Below are positions 25,328 to 34,449 of a stretch of DNA of 60,474 nucleotides, in pieces. The number at the start of each line of letters is the position of its first letter. Within the stretch, counting starts at the first letter, position 1. This DNA is from UBA3537 sp045561735 (GTDB taxonomy: Bacteria > Bacteroidota > Bacteroidia > Flavobacteriales > Flavobacteriaceae). A program made the translations under genes and the position numbers. Under the pieces are notes generated by a model, which was not told the DNA's origin, did no database searches, and saw only the letters and a list, made by a program, of their open reading frames with translations. The DNA is taken from assembly GCA_045561735.1 (NCBI GenBank), contig JBJKXC010000001.1:1-60474 (forward strand), read 5' to 3'.

Positions 25328-26518
25328 ATGAGCCTCATTCAGGACATAAATTTTAAAAGCAAAAAAGTGTTGATTCGTGTAGACTTCAACGTACCTCTTG
25401 ACAAAGAGTTTAGAGTTGCTGACGACACAAGAATCCGCGCCGCAAAACCAACCATTTTAAAAGTTTTAGAGGGTGGCGGCAGCTGTATACTGATGTCTCA
25501 TCTTGGTCGCCCCACGTTTAATGATCCTCAATTTTCTCTTGCACACATAGTCAATAGTGTACAGGACGTTCTTTGTGTAAAAGTTTTATTTTCTAGCGAT
25601 TGTGTTGGTGAAAAAGCAGGCCAAATGGCTTCAGAATTACAGCCTGGCCAGGTCCTTTTATTGGAAAATCTTAGATACCATAAAGAGGAAACATTAGGAG
25701 ACCTTAAGTTTGCAGAAAAATTATCAGCGTTGGCAGATATATATATTAATGACGCTTTTGGGACCGCCCATAGAGCCCATGCTTCCACCACAGTTGTTGC
25801 GCAATTTTTTCCAAGCGCAAAATGTTTTGGGCTTCTTTTAGCCAAGGAAATTGAATGCATTAATAAGGTCATGATCTCTGGGGAAAAGCCTGTTTTAGCC
25901 ATATTAGGAGGGGCTAAAGTCTCGTCAAAGATTACAATTATCGAGAACATATTGGACAAAATCGACCACCTTATTATTGGTGGTGGCATGTCCTTTACCT
26001 TTGTAAAAGCACTAGGCGGTCAGATAGGAGATTCTATTTGTGAGGATGATAAGCAGGCATTAGCGCTTGAGATATTAAAGATAGCGGCAGAGAAAAATGT
26101 GAAAGTTCACCTCCCAGTAGACGTCTTGGCTGCGGACGATTTTAGCAATAGCGCAAATACCCAAACTGTGGACATCGACGCCATTCCAAAACATTGGCAA
26201 GGGTTAGATTGCGGACCAAAAAGCAAGGCAATTTTCCAAAAAGTTGTTCAAGATAGTCAAACCATTTTATGGAATGGCCCTCTAGGGGTTTTTGAAATGG
26301 AAGCTTTTTCCACTGGAACAATTGCTTTAGGGAATGCTATTGCTGAAGCGACTAAAAACGGGGCATTCTCATTAGTTGGGGGAGGCGATTCTGTTGCTGC
26401 GGCAAAACAGTTCGGATTTGATAGTAAAGTCAGTTATGTAAGCACTGGAGGTGGCGCCATGTTGGAAAGCTTAGAAGGGAAAAAACTTCCAGGCATTGCC
26501 GCTATGCAAAAGAATTAA
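25328..26518 (+). CDS. pgk: Phosphoglycerate kinase
   Basis: The 396-residue enzyme makes ATP from 1,3-bisphosphoglycerate in glycolysis and is cytoplasmic. The signature KVLIRVDFNVPLD is present near the start, followed by MSHLGRP, LLLENLRYHKEE and the INDAFGTAHRAHAST loop. The C-terminal nucleotide site has GGAKVSSKI, LIIGGGMSFTF, ILWNGPLGVFE and GGGDSVAAA. Its length is normal. The following transglycosylase begins 13 bases after the stop, so read-through is likely. Confidence 0.97.
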   Translation: MSLIQDINFKSKKVLIRVDFNVPLDKEFRVADDTRIRAAKPTILKVLEGGGSCILMSHLGRPTFNDPQFSLAHIVNSVQDVLCVKVLFSSDCVGEKAGQMASELQPGQVLLLENLRYHKEETLGDLKFAEKLSALADIYINDAFGTAHRAHASTTVVAQFFPSAKCFGLLLAKEIECINKVMISGEKPVLAILGGAKVSSKITIIENILDKIDHLIIGGGMSFTFVKALGGQIGDSICEDDKQALALEILKIAAEKNVKVHLPVDVLAADDFSNSANTQTVDIDAIPKHWQGLDCGPKSKAIFQKVVQDSQTILWNGPLGVFEMEAFSTGTIALGNAIAEATKNGAFSLVGGGDSVAAAKQFGFDSKVSYVSTGGGAMLESLEGKKLPGIAAMQKN

Positions 26519-26531
26519 TATTTTTTTAAAT

Positions 26532-27980
26532 ATGAGACCAATTACTGTTCTCTTTTTAGCACTCGGTATAAGCCTTGCCGCTAGCCAAGACCTTATAAAA
26601 AACAAGGACTCAACATACGTTGAAATTGAGACGTTTTTGTATGCGTCACGCGTAGATTCTCTGTTTCAGAAAGCGTTTTCATCCCTTGAATCTGCAACGC
26701 AAAACGACTCAACATTAGTAAAAAGCACTTCAAAGATACACACTGACACCTTAAAAAAGCGCCTTAAACTGCTCGACGCCAAGACACCATTAAATATTGT
26801 GTACAGCCCTATATTGGAGCAATACATCTGCACTTTCCTTCAACAACGGAGATCAGTACTTGAAACAGTAATGTCACGAAGCCGCTATTATTTTCCACTA
26901 TTTGAAGAAGTTTTTGATCGAGAAGAAGTGCCCTTAGAAATAAAGTATTTAGCTATTGTAGAATCGGCGCTTAGACCAACGGCTAAATCAGCCGCTGGCG
27001 CTAAAGGTCTTTGGCAATTTATGTTTTCGACGGCCAAGCACTACAATCTAGAGGTAAGCAGTTACGTGGATGAGCGCTTTGACCCGTTGCGCTCTACAAC
27101 GGCCGCCGCAAAATATCTAAAAAAACTACATTCTATTTTTAAAGATTGGGACCTGGCATTGGCCGCCTATAATGCAGGCCCAGGAAATGTTACCAAGGCC
27201 ATACGGCGGTCAGGCGGCCAGACAAATTATTGGAAGATAAGGCCATTTTTACCAAGAGAGACCGCTAATTATATCCCGGCCTTTATTGCGAATTTATATA
27301 TTTTTGAATACGCACACGCACACGGCTTTCCGCCCCTTAAAACTCAAATGCTAATGGCACAAACTGATACAATTCGCATAAAAAACACGATTCATTTTGA
27401 ACACATTAGTGAATTTCTGAATATTGATATGCGCCTCATAAAGGATTTAAACCCCGCCTATAGGCTCTATACGGTTCCAGCAATTAAAGAGCGGAATTAC
27501 GTTTTGCGACTCCCTGTTGAATTAATTGGAAAATTTGTTTCAAATGAAGCTGAGGTTTACGCGTTTGCTCAAAAGAAATTTGAAGCACAGCAGCCCCCAC
27601 TTCCAAAGTTCTATAAGATGGACTCAAAAGTCCGATACAAGGTTCAACTCGGCGATTATTTAGGAAAAATTGCCAATAAATTTAAGGTGCGTATTAGCGA
27701 GATCACACGTTGGAATGATTTACAAAACGATCAATTGAAGGCCGGAGACTTGTTGACGGTATACACTCGAAACTTAGAGCCTCAACACCTGTCAAATACT
27801 AAAGCGGCTACCAATCAAATAACGCGAGGGCAAACCTATGTGGTAGAACAAGGAGACTCATTGTGGAGTATTTCTCTAAAGTTTTCTGGTGTTTCTGTTC
27901 AAAATCTACAAGATTGGAATGGTATTAGCGGTAAGAATTTAAAACCTGGAATGAAATTGATTATTTCAAAATCAAATTAA
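26532..27980 (+). CDS. MltD-like lytic transglycosylase with two LysM domains
   Basis: The 482-residue protein starts with a signal peptide (MRPITVLFLALGISLAASQ). A family 1 (SLT) lytic transglycosylase domain spans about residues 100-260, with the catalytic Glu in LAIVESALRPTAKSAAGAKG and the LWQFM and LALAAYNAGPGNV motifs. Two LysM modules follow (VRYKVQLGDYLGKIANKFKV and QTYVVEQGDSLWSISLKFSG), separated by a Thr/Asn-rich linker. It would cut the glycan strands of peptidoglycan in the periplasm. The ATG at 26532 is chosen because it begins the signal peptide directly. Confidence 0.92.
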   Translation: MRPITVLFLALGISLAASQDLIKNKDSTYVEIETFLYASRVDSLFQKAFSSLESATQNDSTLVKSTSKIHTDTLKKRLKLLDAKTPLNIVYSPILEQYICTFLQQRRSVLETVMSRSRYYFPLFEEVFDREEVPLEIKYLAIVESALRPTAKSAAGAKGLWQFMFSTAKHYNLEVSSYVDERFDPLRSTTAAAKYLKKLHSIFKDWDLALAAYNAGPGNVTKAIRRSGGQTNYWKIRPFLPRETANYIPAFIANLYIFEYAHAHGFPPLKTQMLMAQTDTIRIKNTIHFEHISEFLNIDMRLIKDLNPAYRLYTVPAIKERNYVLRLPVELIGKFVSNEAEVYAFAQKKFEAQQPPLPKFYKMDSKVRYKVQLGDYLGKIANKFKVRISEITRWNDLQNDQLKAGDLLTVYTRNLEPQHLSNTKAATNQITRGQTYVVEQGDSLWSISLKFSGVSVQNLQDWNGISGKNLKPGMKLIISKSN

Positions 27981-27983
27981 GTA

Positions 27984-28958
27984 ATGAAGAAGCGTTTGAT
28001 ATACCTAATGGCATTATGTACTTTGTTTAGCTGCAAAAGCAATAACCAAAAAACAATTTATAAATCGGCCTCTTCTGGCAATATTAACAGTCTTTTGGTG
28101 GTTATAGACAACGCGCTTTGGATTGGCAGTGTGGGAGACGTTCTTAGAGAAAATTTAGGTGGTGAAATTTATGGGTTGCCACAAATTGAGCCTCAGTTTG
28201 ATTTGCGGCAAGTTCCCACGGAGGTTTTTTCTAATTTTGTTCGTTTGAACAGGATAGTAATTAAAATACAGATATCTGACGTGATCGGTATTAAATATTA
28301 TAAAGACCCGTATGCCACACCACAAAAAATGGCTGTTATTAGTGGGCCTGACCGCCAAACCCTTATTGATTTAATTCAATTAAATGCCCCAACACTGATT
28401 TCAAGCTTTAAAAGCTTTGAATTTAAGGAAAAACAGCGTCGGATTGACAAGGCTTTGTTCAACACAAGTCGGATTGAAACAGCATTAAAGATAAAACTCA
28501 GACTCTCATCATTATATAGAGTAGCGAAAGAAAAAGAAGATTTTTTTTGGATTCGTAGAGACACTAAAACCGGAAGTTTAAATTTACTTTTATATAACTT
28601 ACCGATGCAAAATTTTAAAACTCCGGAAGCGTTTTCCGAACATGTCATTCGCAAAAGGGATTCTATTGCCAAACAGTATATCCCCGGGCCTTTGAAGGGG
28701 AATTACATGGCTACAGAAACGGCGTATACACCATTTTGTGTTTTGCGAGAGGCGCCAAATGTTACAGCCCTTGAAATAAGAAGCTTGTGGAAAATTGAAG
28801 ACGCATTTATGTCAGGGCCATTTGTTAATTTTTGTTTTGTAGACAAGGGTAACAGTCGTCTTTTTGTTGCAGAAGGATTTGTGTATGCGCCGTCTGAAAC
28901 TAAACGGGATTATATGTTTGAATTAGAAACAATGATGCGCTCCATTTCTGTACAATAA
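27984..28958 (+). CDS. DUF4837-family lipoprotein
   Basis: This 324-residue protein begins with a lipoprotein signal ending LCTLFSC (Cys17). It shows the DUF4837 pattern: ASSGNINSLLVVIDNALWIG, GDVLRENLGGEIYGLPQIEP, an FVRLNRIVIKI strand and a C-terminal DYMFELETM helix. The family is Bacteroidota-specific and of unknown function. It starts four bases after the transglycosylase stop, so the two are probably translated from one mRNA and may share a cell-wall or outer-membrane role, which is inference from position. A terminator hairpin follows the stop. Confidence 0.85.
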   Translation: MKKRLIYLMALCTLFSCKSNNQKTIYKSASSGNINSLLVVIDNALWIGSVGDVLRENLGGEIYGLPQIEPQFDLRQVPTEVFSNFVRLNRIVIKIQISDVIGIKYYKDPYATPQKMAVISGPDRQTLIDLIQLNAPTLISSFKSFEFKEKQRRIDKALFNTSRIETALKIKLRLSSLYRVAKEKEDFFWIRRDTKTGSLNLLLYNLPMQNFKTPEAFSEHVIRKRDSIAKQYIPGPLKGNYMATETAYTPFCVLREAPNVTALEIRSLWKIEDAFMSGPFVNFCFVDKGNSRLFVAEGFVYAPSETKRDYMFELETMMRSISVQ

Positions 28959-28980
28959 AAAATCCCGGTGATTACCGGGA
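28956..28980. terminator. Bidirectional terminator between DUF4837 gene and tatA
   Basis: CCCGGT-GATT-ACCGGG forms a 6-bp G+C-rich stem (7 bp with the flanking T-A). Read on the minus strand it is followed by ATTTTTT, a good tract for ending tatA. On the plus strand the T-rich tract starts about six bases later. Confidence 0.8.
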
Positions 28981-28986
28981 AGGGAT

Positions 28987-29175
28987 TTATTTTTCTTCCA
29001 TTTCTTTTTGCGAATCATCGTCTTCACGACTGGCTTTTTTAAACTCTTTGATGCCCCCACCCAAGCCTTTCATTAGTTCTGGGATTTTTTTCCCGCCCCA
29101 GAGTAAAAGAATTGCCAAAACAACCAATACGATTTGCCAAGGCCCGATTGCTAAAGGTAAAATATATAAACTCAT
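28987..29175 (-). CDS. tatA: Twin-arginine translocase subunit TatA
   Basis: The 62-residue protein has the TatA/TatB plan: a short N-terminal membrane helix (IGPWQIVLVVLAILLLWGGK), the hinge GGKKIPELMKGLGGGIKEFK as an amphipathic helix, and a charged tail (REDDDSQKEMEEK). The FGxKKLPE-like hinge and short tail favour TatA over TatB. It would form the pore-forming part of the Tat system for folded proteins. tatC is not in the window. Confidence 0.92.
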   Translation of the reverse strand: MSLYILPLAIGPWQIVLVVLAILLLWGGKKIPELMKGLGGGIKEFKKASREDDDSQKEMEEK

Positions 29176-29195
29176 GTGTTCTCTTTTTTGAAAAA

Positions 29196-29203
29196 CAAAG
29201 TTA
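29196..29203 (-). promoter_or_regulatory. Possible -7 element for tatA
   Basis: On the minus strand this reads TAACTTTG (TAnnTTTG), 20 bases before the tatA ATG. No -33 box was found at standard spacing. Confidence 0.4.
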
Positions 29204-29291
29204 AGAATATTCCGATAAAAATAGGCTTAAAACAAATTTAAGTATTTAATATATCAAGCAATGGCTTAAATTTTGTTTAATTTTGTTTGGA

Positions 29292-30158
29292 ATGGTAGTA
29301 GAAAAACAAAACAAAAAAAAATTAAAGAAAAAGTGGCTTCACAAGTACCGTTTGGTTGTTTTGAACGAAGACACTTTTGAAGAACAATTTGCAATGAAAT
29401 TGACCCGGCTTAATGTGTTTTTATTCGGAGCCACCTCTGCCATTTTCTTGATTTTTCTAACCACAGCGTTTATTGCTTTTACGCCCTTGCGAGAATACAT
29501 TCCAGGGTATACCTCTCCAACCCTTCAAAAACAAGCCATTACACTTGAAAACAAGACTGATTCTCTTTACCAAATCACAAGAATGAATGACCGCTATATT
29601 GCTTCTATAAAAAAGGTTTTAAACGGAGAGGCAGCATTTGAATCGATTGATAAGGACTCTATATTTGCGTCAATAAATCTTAATCTGGATCCTATGGCGC
29701 TGAGCACCTCCAAAGCAGACTCATTGTTAAGAGCGCAAGTAGAAAATGAGGACAAATACAATCTTTTTCAAACCGCAACATCGGTTAAAAATTTTGTTTT
29801 TTTCCCACCATTAAAAGGAACCGTAAGCTCAGAATATAACTCCAAACTACAACACTATGCTGTCGATATAGTAGTTTCAGAAAACACTCCCGTTAAGGCT
29901 GTGGCTGAAGGCCGCGTTGTCTTGGCTTCTTGGACCTCAGACTCTGGATATGTTATCATCATTGATCATGGTAACCAAATTCTGTCGGTTTATAAACACA
30001 ATGCCGCTTTAACGAAAAAACAAGGTGATTTTGTGAAAGCACAAGAGGTTATCGGAAGATCAGGTTCTTCTGGGGAACTTAGCACAGGCCCTCACCTTCA
30101 TTTTGAGCTTTGGAACGACGGCAACCCTATTGACCCAACAACATTTATTGATTTTTAG
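29292..30158 (+). CDS. M23 family metallopeptidase, membrane-anchored
   Basis: The 288-residue protein has a basic cytoplasmic start (KQNKKKLKKKWLHKYRL) and one membrane helix around residues 40-62. A linker with a possible coiled coil leads to a C-terminal LytM/M23 domain with SEYNSKLQHYAVDIVV (HxxxD zinc ligands), ASWTSDSGYVIIIDHGN and GPHLHFELW (HxH). M23 enzymes cut peptide cross-links in peptidoglycan, or act as regulators if the site is degenerate. Here the ligands appear intact. I prefer the ATG at 29292 (MVVEKQ) to the TTG three codons upstream. The GH3 gene starts five bases after the stop. Confidence 0.9.
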   Translation: MVVEKQNKKKLKKKWLHKYRLVVLNEDTFEEQFAMKLTRLNVFLFGATSAIFLIFLTTAFIAFTPLREYIPGYTSPTLQKQAITLENKTDSLYQITRMNDRYIASIKKVLNGEAAFESIDKDSIFASINLNLDPMALSTSKADSLLRAQVENEDKYNLFQTATSVKNFVFFPPLKGTVSSEYNSKLQHYAVDIVVSENTPVKAVAEGRVVLASWTSDSGYVIIIDHGNQILSVYKHNAALTKKQGDFVKAQEVIGRSGSSGELSTGPHLHFELWNDGNPIDPTTFIDF

Positions 30159-30163
30159 TTTTT

Positions 30164-31666
30164 ATGGCCTCTATCAAAGCGTATTTATCGAAGCTTTTTG
30201 CGGCTCATATTGCCAGAAAAATAAAGGGCTGGTCTGACCACCCAATTGATACGCAGAATCGGGTTTTTAAGGACTTGATTAAGTCTGCTATCAACACTCA
30301 GTTTGGGAAAGATCATAATTTCAGCCTGATAAAAGACTACAAGGCCTTTGTTCAAAATGTCCCAGTTAGAGATTACGAGGCTTTAAAGCCTTATGTGGAA
30401 AAGGCGGTAAGAGGAGAGTCGGACGTCCTTTGGGAAGGAAAGCCGCGGTATTTCGCCAAAACTTCCGGAACAACATCAGGGGCAAAACACATCCCTATTA
30501 CCGCAGCTTCTATAAAGGCTCAAGTCGAGGCCTCCAGAAATGCGATGTTGATGTATATTCATGAGACTGGAAAAGCAGGGTTTTTAGACGGGAAATGGAT
30601 TTTTCTACAAGGGAGTCCAAACCTCAATGAAAAGAACGGCATTAAAACAGGCCGCCTTTCAGGAATCTCTGCGCACTATGTTCCTTCTTATCTTTTAAAA
30701 AACAGAATGCCTAGTTGGGACGTCAATTGTATTGATGATTGGGAAACAAAAATAGACGCTATTGTCGACGAAACCTTAAAGGAAGACATGACTGCGATTG
30801 CGGGAATTCCATCCTGGGTTCAGATGTATTTTGAAAAGCTGATTGAACGAAAACAAAAAAAAGTGGGAGAAATGTTTAAAAATTTTAACCTATTTATTTT
30901 TGGAGGGGTTAATTATGAGCCTTATCGTAAAAAATTTGAAAATATGATTGGCAGAAAGGTTGATAGTATAGAGCTTTATCCCGCCAGTGAAGGATTTTTT
31001 GCTTTTCAAGATCGTCAAAATAAAACAGGAATGCTGCTTCAGTTAGACTCTGGAATTTTTTATGAATTTATTGAAGTAAAAAGCTTTTATAATGAAAACC
31101 CAACGAGACTTACATTAAAAGACGTTGAGTTGGGTGTAAACTATGTAATAATCATATCGACCAATGCCGGCCTGTGGGCCTATAATATTGGTGATACGGT
31201 ACAATTTACCTCAATTGCACCTTTTCGGATTATCGTAAGCGGCCGCATTAAACATTTTATATCTGCCTTTGGCGAGCATGTGATCGCAAATGAGGTTGAG
31301 CAAGCCATAATTCAAGCCGTTAAGGGAACTAAGATTCGTGTGACAGAATTTACAGTTGCACCAGAAATCAATCCAAAAGAAGGGCTGCCCTATCACGAGT
31401 GGTTAATTGAATTTGAAGCGCCCCCTAAAGACTTAGAGGTTTTTGAAAAAGCGATAGATCTGGAGATGCAAAAACAAAACAGTTATTATTTAGATTTGAT
31501 TAAAGGCAAGGTCCTGCAGACTTTGAAAATTTCTTTAGTAAAAGCAGGGGGCTTTAAGCAGTATATGAAATCTATAGGAAAGCTCGGAGGCCAAAATAAA
31601 ACACCTCGTTTATCCAATGATCGAAAAATGGCATCATATATTCACAACAACAATCTTCTCAAATAG
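30164..31666 (+). CDS. GH3-family acyl-adenylating protein
   Basis: This 500-residue protein matches the GH3 superfamily ('auxin-responsive promoter family' in annotations). Features are the AMP-forming P-loop-like segment FAKTSGTTSGAKHIPITAAS, then LYPASEGFFAFQD, the hinge IGDTVQFTSIAPFRIIVSGR and IKHFISAFGEHV. In plants these enzymes conjugate amino acids to acyl hormones. In Flavobacteriaceae they are common, usually next to an M23 gene as here, and their substrate is not known. It is the last gene before the polysaccharide locus. Confidence 0.88.
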   Translation: MASIKAYLSKLFAAHIARKIKGWSDHPIDTQNRVFKDLIKSAINTQFGKDHNFSLIKDYKAFVQNVPVRDYEALKPYVEKAVRGESDVLWEGKPRYFAKTSGTTSGAKHIPITAASIKAQVEASRNAMLMYIHETGKAGFLDGKWIFLQGSPNLNEKNGIKTGRLSGISAHYVPSYLLKNRMPSWDVNCIDDWETKIDAIVDETLKEDMTAIAGIPSWVQMYFEKLIERKQKKVGEMFKNFNLFIFGGVNYEPYRKKFENMIGRKVDSIELYPASEGFFAFQDRQNKTGMLLQLDSGIFYEFIEVKSFYNENPTRLTLKDVELGVNYVIIISTNAGLWAYNIGDTVQFTSIAPFRIIVSGRIKHFISAFGEHVIANEVEQAIIQAVKGTKIRVTEFTVAPEINPKEGLPYHEWLIEFEAPPKDLEVFEKAIDLEMQKQNSYYLDLIKGKVLQTLKISLVKAGGFKQYMKSIGKLGGQNKTPRLSNDRKMASYIHNNNLLK

Positions 31667-31667
31667 C

Positions 31668-31675
31668 TATATTTG
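31668..31675 (+). promoter_or_regulatory. -7 element, probable promoter of the polysaccharide locus
   Basis: TATATTTG matches TAnnTTTG and lies 129 bases before the ATG of the chain-length gene, just after the GH3 stop. No standard -33 box is evident. The 129-base leader to the first gene contains no ORF that I can support. Confidence 0.4.
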
Positions 31676-31804
31676 TAAAGCAAAAAGATTAAATTTAAAT
31701 ACTCAGACCAATCTAAAGGCAATAAAAATGAATTTTATTTGTTAAACACATTATATAGGTTTAATGAAAACCTAAAACAAGAAATAAGAAAACAAAACAT
31801 AATA

Positions 31805-32878
31805 ATGAGCAAAACTAAAAACTCAAAACCCGGTGAGGAAGTTGAACTTGGACAACTTTTTAAAATGATTGGAAGCGTATTCAGTCGCCTTTACAAATTT
31901 ATTGGCTCTATTTTTAATCATTTCTTATTCGCTCTCGTGTGGCTGATTCTCTTTATAAAAAAGAAGATAATTATTTTGACCATTGCCGGATTTCTTGGGC
32001 TTGTGGTTGGTGTTGTACTTGACATGTCAGTGCCGCCGACTTATAAATCTACACTTTCTGTAAAACAAAACTATGAGACCGGCGAAAACTTATATGAATC
32101 CATTAACTATTACAATGGCCTATTAAAAGATAACGATTACAAAATATTGGGGCAGCTTTTAGGCTTAACAGAAACAGCCTCCAGAGAGATTGTAGGTTTT
32201 GATATAAAACCTATCATCACAGACAATGAATATTTGGTCATGTTTAATAAATACATCGGAAATTTAGACTCTTTGGCGGCCTCTAAAATTGAATACAAGG
32301 AATATGTAAAAAATATTAGAGAGTACAAGCATCGCTACCAGCAAATTAGTATCAAATCTAAAACAAGAGCTGATTTTAAAGGAGTGTTTTCAAACATTAT
32401 CAATAATATTGAGACCAATTCCTTTTTTGTTAATGAACAAGCCAAAGACATATTAGAGCTCCAGCAAACTAAACAGGCAATAGAGATTTCCCTTGTACAG
32501 TCAGATTCTTTGCAACAGACTTACAAGCGTGTTTTGGAGAACTCAAAAGATGCCCAATCAAACGCTGAAATTGGAATTACATTTGAGGGCGCCAACGAAA
32601 GTGAAAAAACCAAAGAATTTGAGTTGTATATAAATGATATTGAACTAAGAGAAAGAGTCGTAAAGATTCAGAGGGAATTGAAAGACAAAGAGAATATCAT
32701 TGACATGATATCAAGTAAGCAAGACAATGGATTTGAAGACGACACAAAAGAGTTCCTTGGCCTCGATATTCCTTTCAAGCTTTATTATATCGTTCTGGCC
32801 TTAACAGTGGTGTTTATTTTTATATTGGGCAAAGAGCTTATAACGTTTTTGGAAAATCACAAATCGATTAAAACATAA
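31805..32878 (+). CDS. Wzz-like chain-length determinant protein
   Basis: The 357-residue protein has two membrane helices, at about residues 45-75 (LVWLILFIKKKIIILTIAGF ... VVGVVL) and 325-345 (YYIVLALTVVFIFILGKELI), with a long, mostly helical periplasmic part between them. That is the polysaccharide co-polymerase (Wzz) topology. The PPTYKSTLSVK segment after the first helix is where Wzz proteins have the P-x-x-Y-xA/S motif. No Wzc-type kinase domain follows. It would set glycan chain length together with the Wzy-like protein downstream. The ATG at 31805 (MSKTKNSKPGEEV) follows a short A-rich leader, and an upstream extension is not convincing. Confidence 0.75.
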   Translation: MSKTKNSKPGEEVELGQLFKMIGSVFSRLYKFIGSIFNHFLFALVWLILFIKKKIIILTIAGFLGLVVGVVLDMSVPPTYKSTLSVKQNYETGENLYESINYYNGLLKDNDYKILGQLLGLTETASREIVGFDIKPIITDNEYLVMFNKYIGNLDSLAASKIEYKEYVKNIREYKHRYQQISIKSKTRADFKGVFSNIINNIETNSFFVNEQAKDILELQQTKQAIEISLVQSDSLQQTYKRVLENSKDAQSNAEIGITFEGANESEKTKEFELYINDIELRERVVKIQRELKDKENIIDMISSKQDNGFEDDTKEFLGLDIPFKLYYIVLALTVVFIFILGKELITFLENHKSIKT

Positions 32879-32923
32879 GAGCTGCTATTGTTTTAGATGC
32901 GTTAAATTGCAAAGAAAAGGTTA

Positions 32924-33007
32924 ATGAAACTTAGCCTAGAAGCTCAAAAAAAGCAGTTTCAAAAAGCCCCTGAGGGAATTCCTGTTTCACAAAAAAAGAG
33001 ATGCTGA
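32924..33007 (+). CDS. Possible 27-residue leader peptide before the MBOAT gene
   Basis: A short frame starts with ATG at 32924 after an AAGAAAAGG stretch that could serve as a ribosome-binding site. It reads MKLSLEAQKKQFQKAPEGIP then VSQKKRC, and its TGA abuts the MBOAT ATG without a gap. It fills most of the 129-base space between the two flanking genes. I know no homologue. It may be a translated leader, a remnant or chance. Confidence 0.3.
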   Translation: MKLSLEAQKKQFQKAPEGIPVSQKKRC

Positions 33008-34447
33008 ATGCTATTTAATTCTATAGATTTTGCGATTTTTTTCCCAATCACGTTCTTGCTTTACTGGACCGTTTCAAAGCATTTAGTTTTAAGAAACACA
33101 CTAATTTTAATTGCGAGTTATTTTTTTTACGCGCAATGGGATGCACGGTTTTTAGCTTTAATTATAATAAGTTCATTTGTTGATTACTACGTAGGTCAAA
33201 ACCTACCCATGGTTTCGAGGAAAAAAAGAAAAACACTTCTTTGTGTAAGCTTTGCTATTAACCTTGGATTTTTATTCTATTTTAAATATGCCAGCTTTTT
33301 TGTACAAACTTTTGTGGACGCATTCACGATTTTTGGGCAAAAGTTAAATATTTCAACATTAAATATAATATTGCCTGTAGGTATTAGTTTTTATACATTT
33401 CAAACACTAAGCTACACCATTGATATATATAGGGGCAATATTATGCCAACAAAAAGCAAATTAGCTTTTTTTTCGTTTGTTGCATTTTTCCCTCAGCTTG
33501 TCGCCGGGCCAATTGAGAGGGCGTCCAGCCTTTTACCGCAGTTTTTAGTTGTCCATAAATTCAACTATAATAAAGTAAAATCAGGCTTGCTAATGATGGC
33601 GCTGGGGTTCTTTAAAAAAATGGTTATTGCAGATAAAGCGGCAGTTATTGTAAATCAAGTTTATAACAACCCCAATGATCATGGGGGTTTACATATAGTT
33701 TTTGCAACACTGTTATTTGCATTTCAAATCTACTGTGATTTCTCAGGTTATTCAGATATCGCCATAGGGGCTTCTCGGACAATGGGTTTCAGGTTGATGA
33801 AAAACTTTGACACTCCATATTTTTCAAAATCAATCACAGAGTTTTGGAGACGATGGCACATTTCTTTATCCACCTGGTTTAAAGACTATGTTTATATCCC
33901 GCTTGGCGGAAATAGGGCTGCTCCTGCTAGAGTTTATTCTAATTTATTTTTGGTTTTTGTTATTAGCGGGTTATGGCATGGGGCTGCCTTTGGTTTTATA
34001 ATTTGGGGGGCATTGCACGGATTTATTATTGTATTGGAAAAGCATTTTAGTAGCGCTCGGAATCGATTTTTTGGGGGGAAGAGAAACCGTTTGCGCCATA
34101 TAATTGGAATTCCTGTGACTTTTTTAACTACTTGTTTTGCGTGGGTTTTTTTTAGATCAAATTCGATTCAAGATGCTACTCAAATCATATCTAATGTCTT
34201 TAAAAAGCCAACCTCGCCCGTTTATAGCTCGGCCCTGGAAGCTCTAGAGATTTATTCGCTAATAACATTCATAGCATTGCTTTTGGTATTTGAGGTTGCA
34301 CATAAACGGTTTAAAATCCTGAGGTTTTTAAATTCCCAAATCTTTATTTTTCGATGGTCGTTGTATTTTGTTATTATTTATATTCTTATTTTGTTTGGAA
34401 TTTATGGGGAAAACCAAGCATCAGAATTCATTTATTTTCAATTTTAA
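33008..34447 (+). CDS. MBOAT O-acyltransferase (AlgI-like)
   Basis: The 479-residue protein has about ten membrane helices and the AlgI/MBOAT hallmarks: SYFFYAQWDARFLALI near the start, FPQLVAGPIERA, FQIYCDFSGYSDIAIG and SITEFWRRWHISLSTWFKDY followed by VYIPLGG. The catalytic His lies in SGLWHGAAFGF. These proteins move acyl groups, usually acetyl, across the inner membrane for transfer to polysaccharides. The next gene, an SGNH protein, is the expected periplasmic partner as in AlgI with AlgJ/AlgX. The gap to it is two bases. Confidence 0.93.
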   Translation: MLFNSIDFAIFFPITFLLYWTVSKHLVLRNTLILIASYFFYAQWDARFLALIIISSFVDYYVGQNLPMVSRKKRKTLLCVSFAINLGFLFYFKYASFFVQTFVDAFTIFGQKLNISTLNIILPVGISFYTFQTLSYTIDIYRGNIMPTKSKLAFFSFVAFFPQLVAGPIERASSLLPQFLVVHKFNYNKVKSGLLMMALGFFKKMVIADKAAVIVNQVYNNPNDHGGLHIVFATLLFAFQIYCDFSGYSDIAIGASRTMGFRLMKNFDTPYFSKSITEFWRRWHISLSTWFKDYVYIPLGGNRAAPARVYSNLFLVFVISGLWHGAAFGFIIWGALHGFIIVLEKHFSSARNRFFGGKRNRLRHIIGIPVTFLTTCFAWVFFRSNSIQDATQIISNVFKKPTSPVYSSALEALEIYSLITFIALLLVFEVAHKRFKILRFLNSQIFIFRWSLYFVIIYILILFGIYGENQASEFIYFQF

Positions 34448-34449
34448 AG

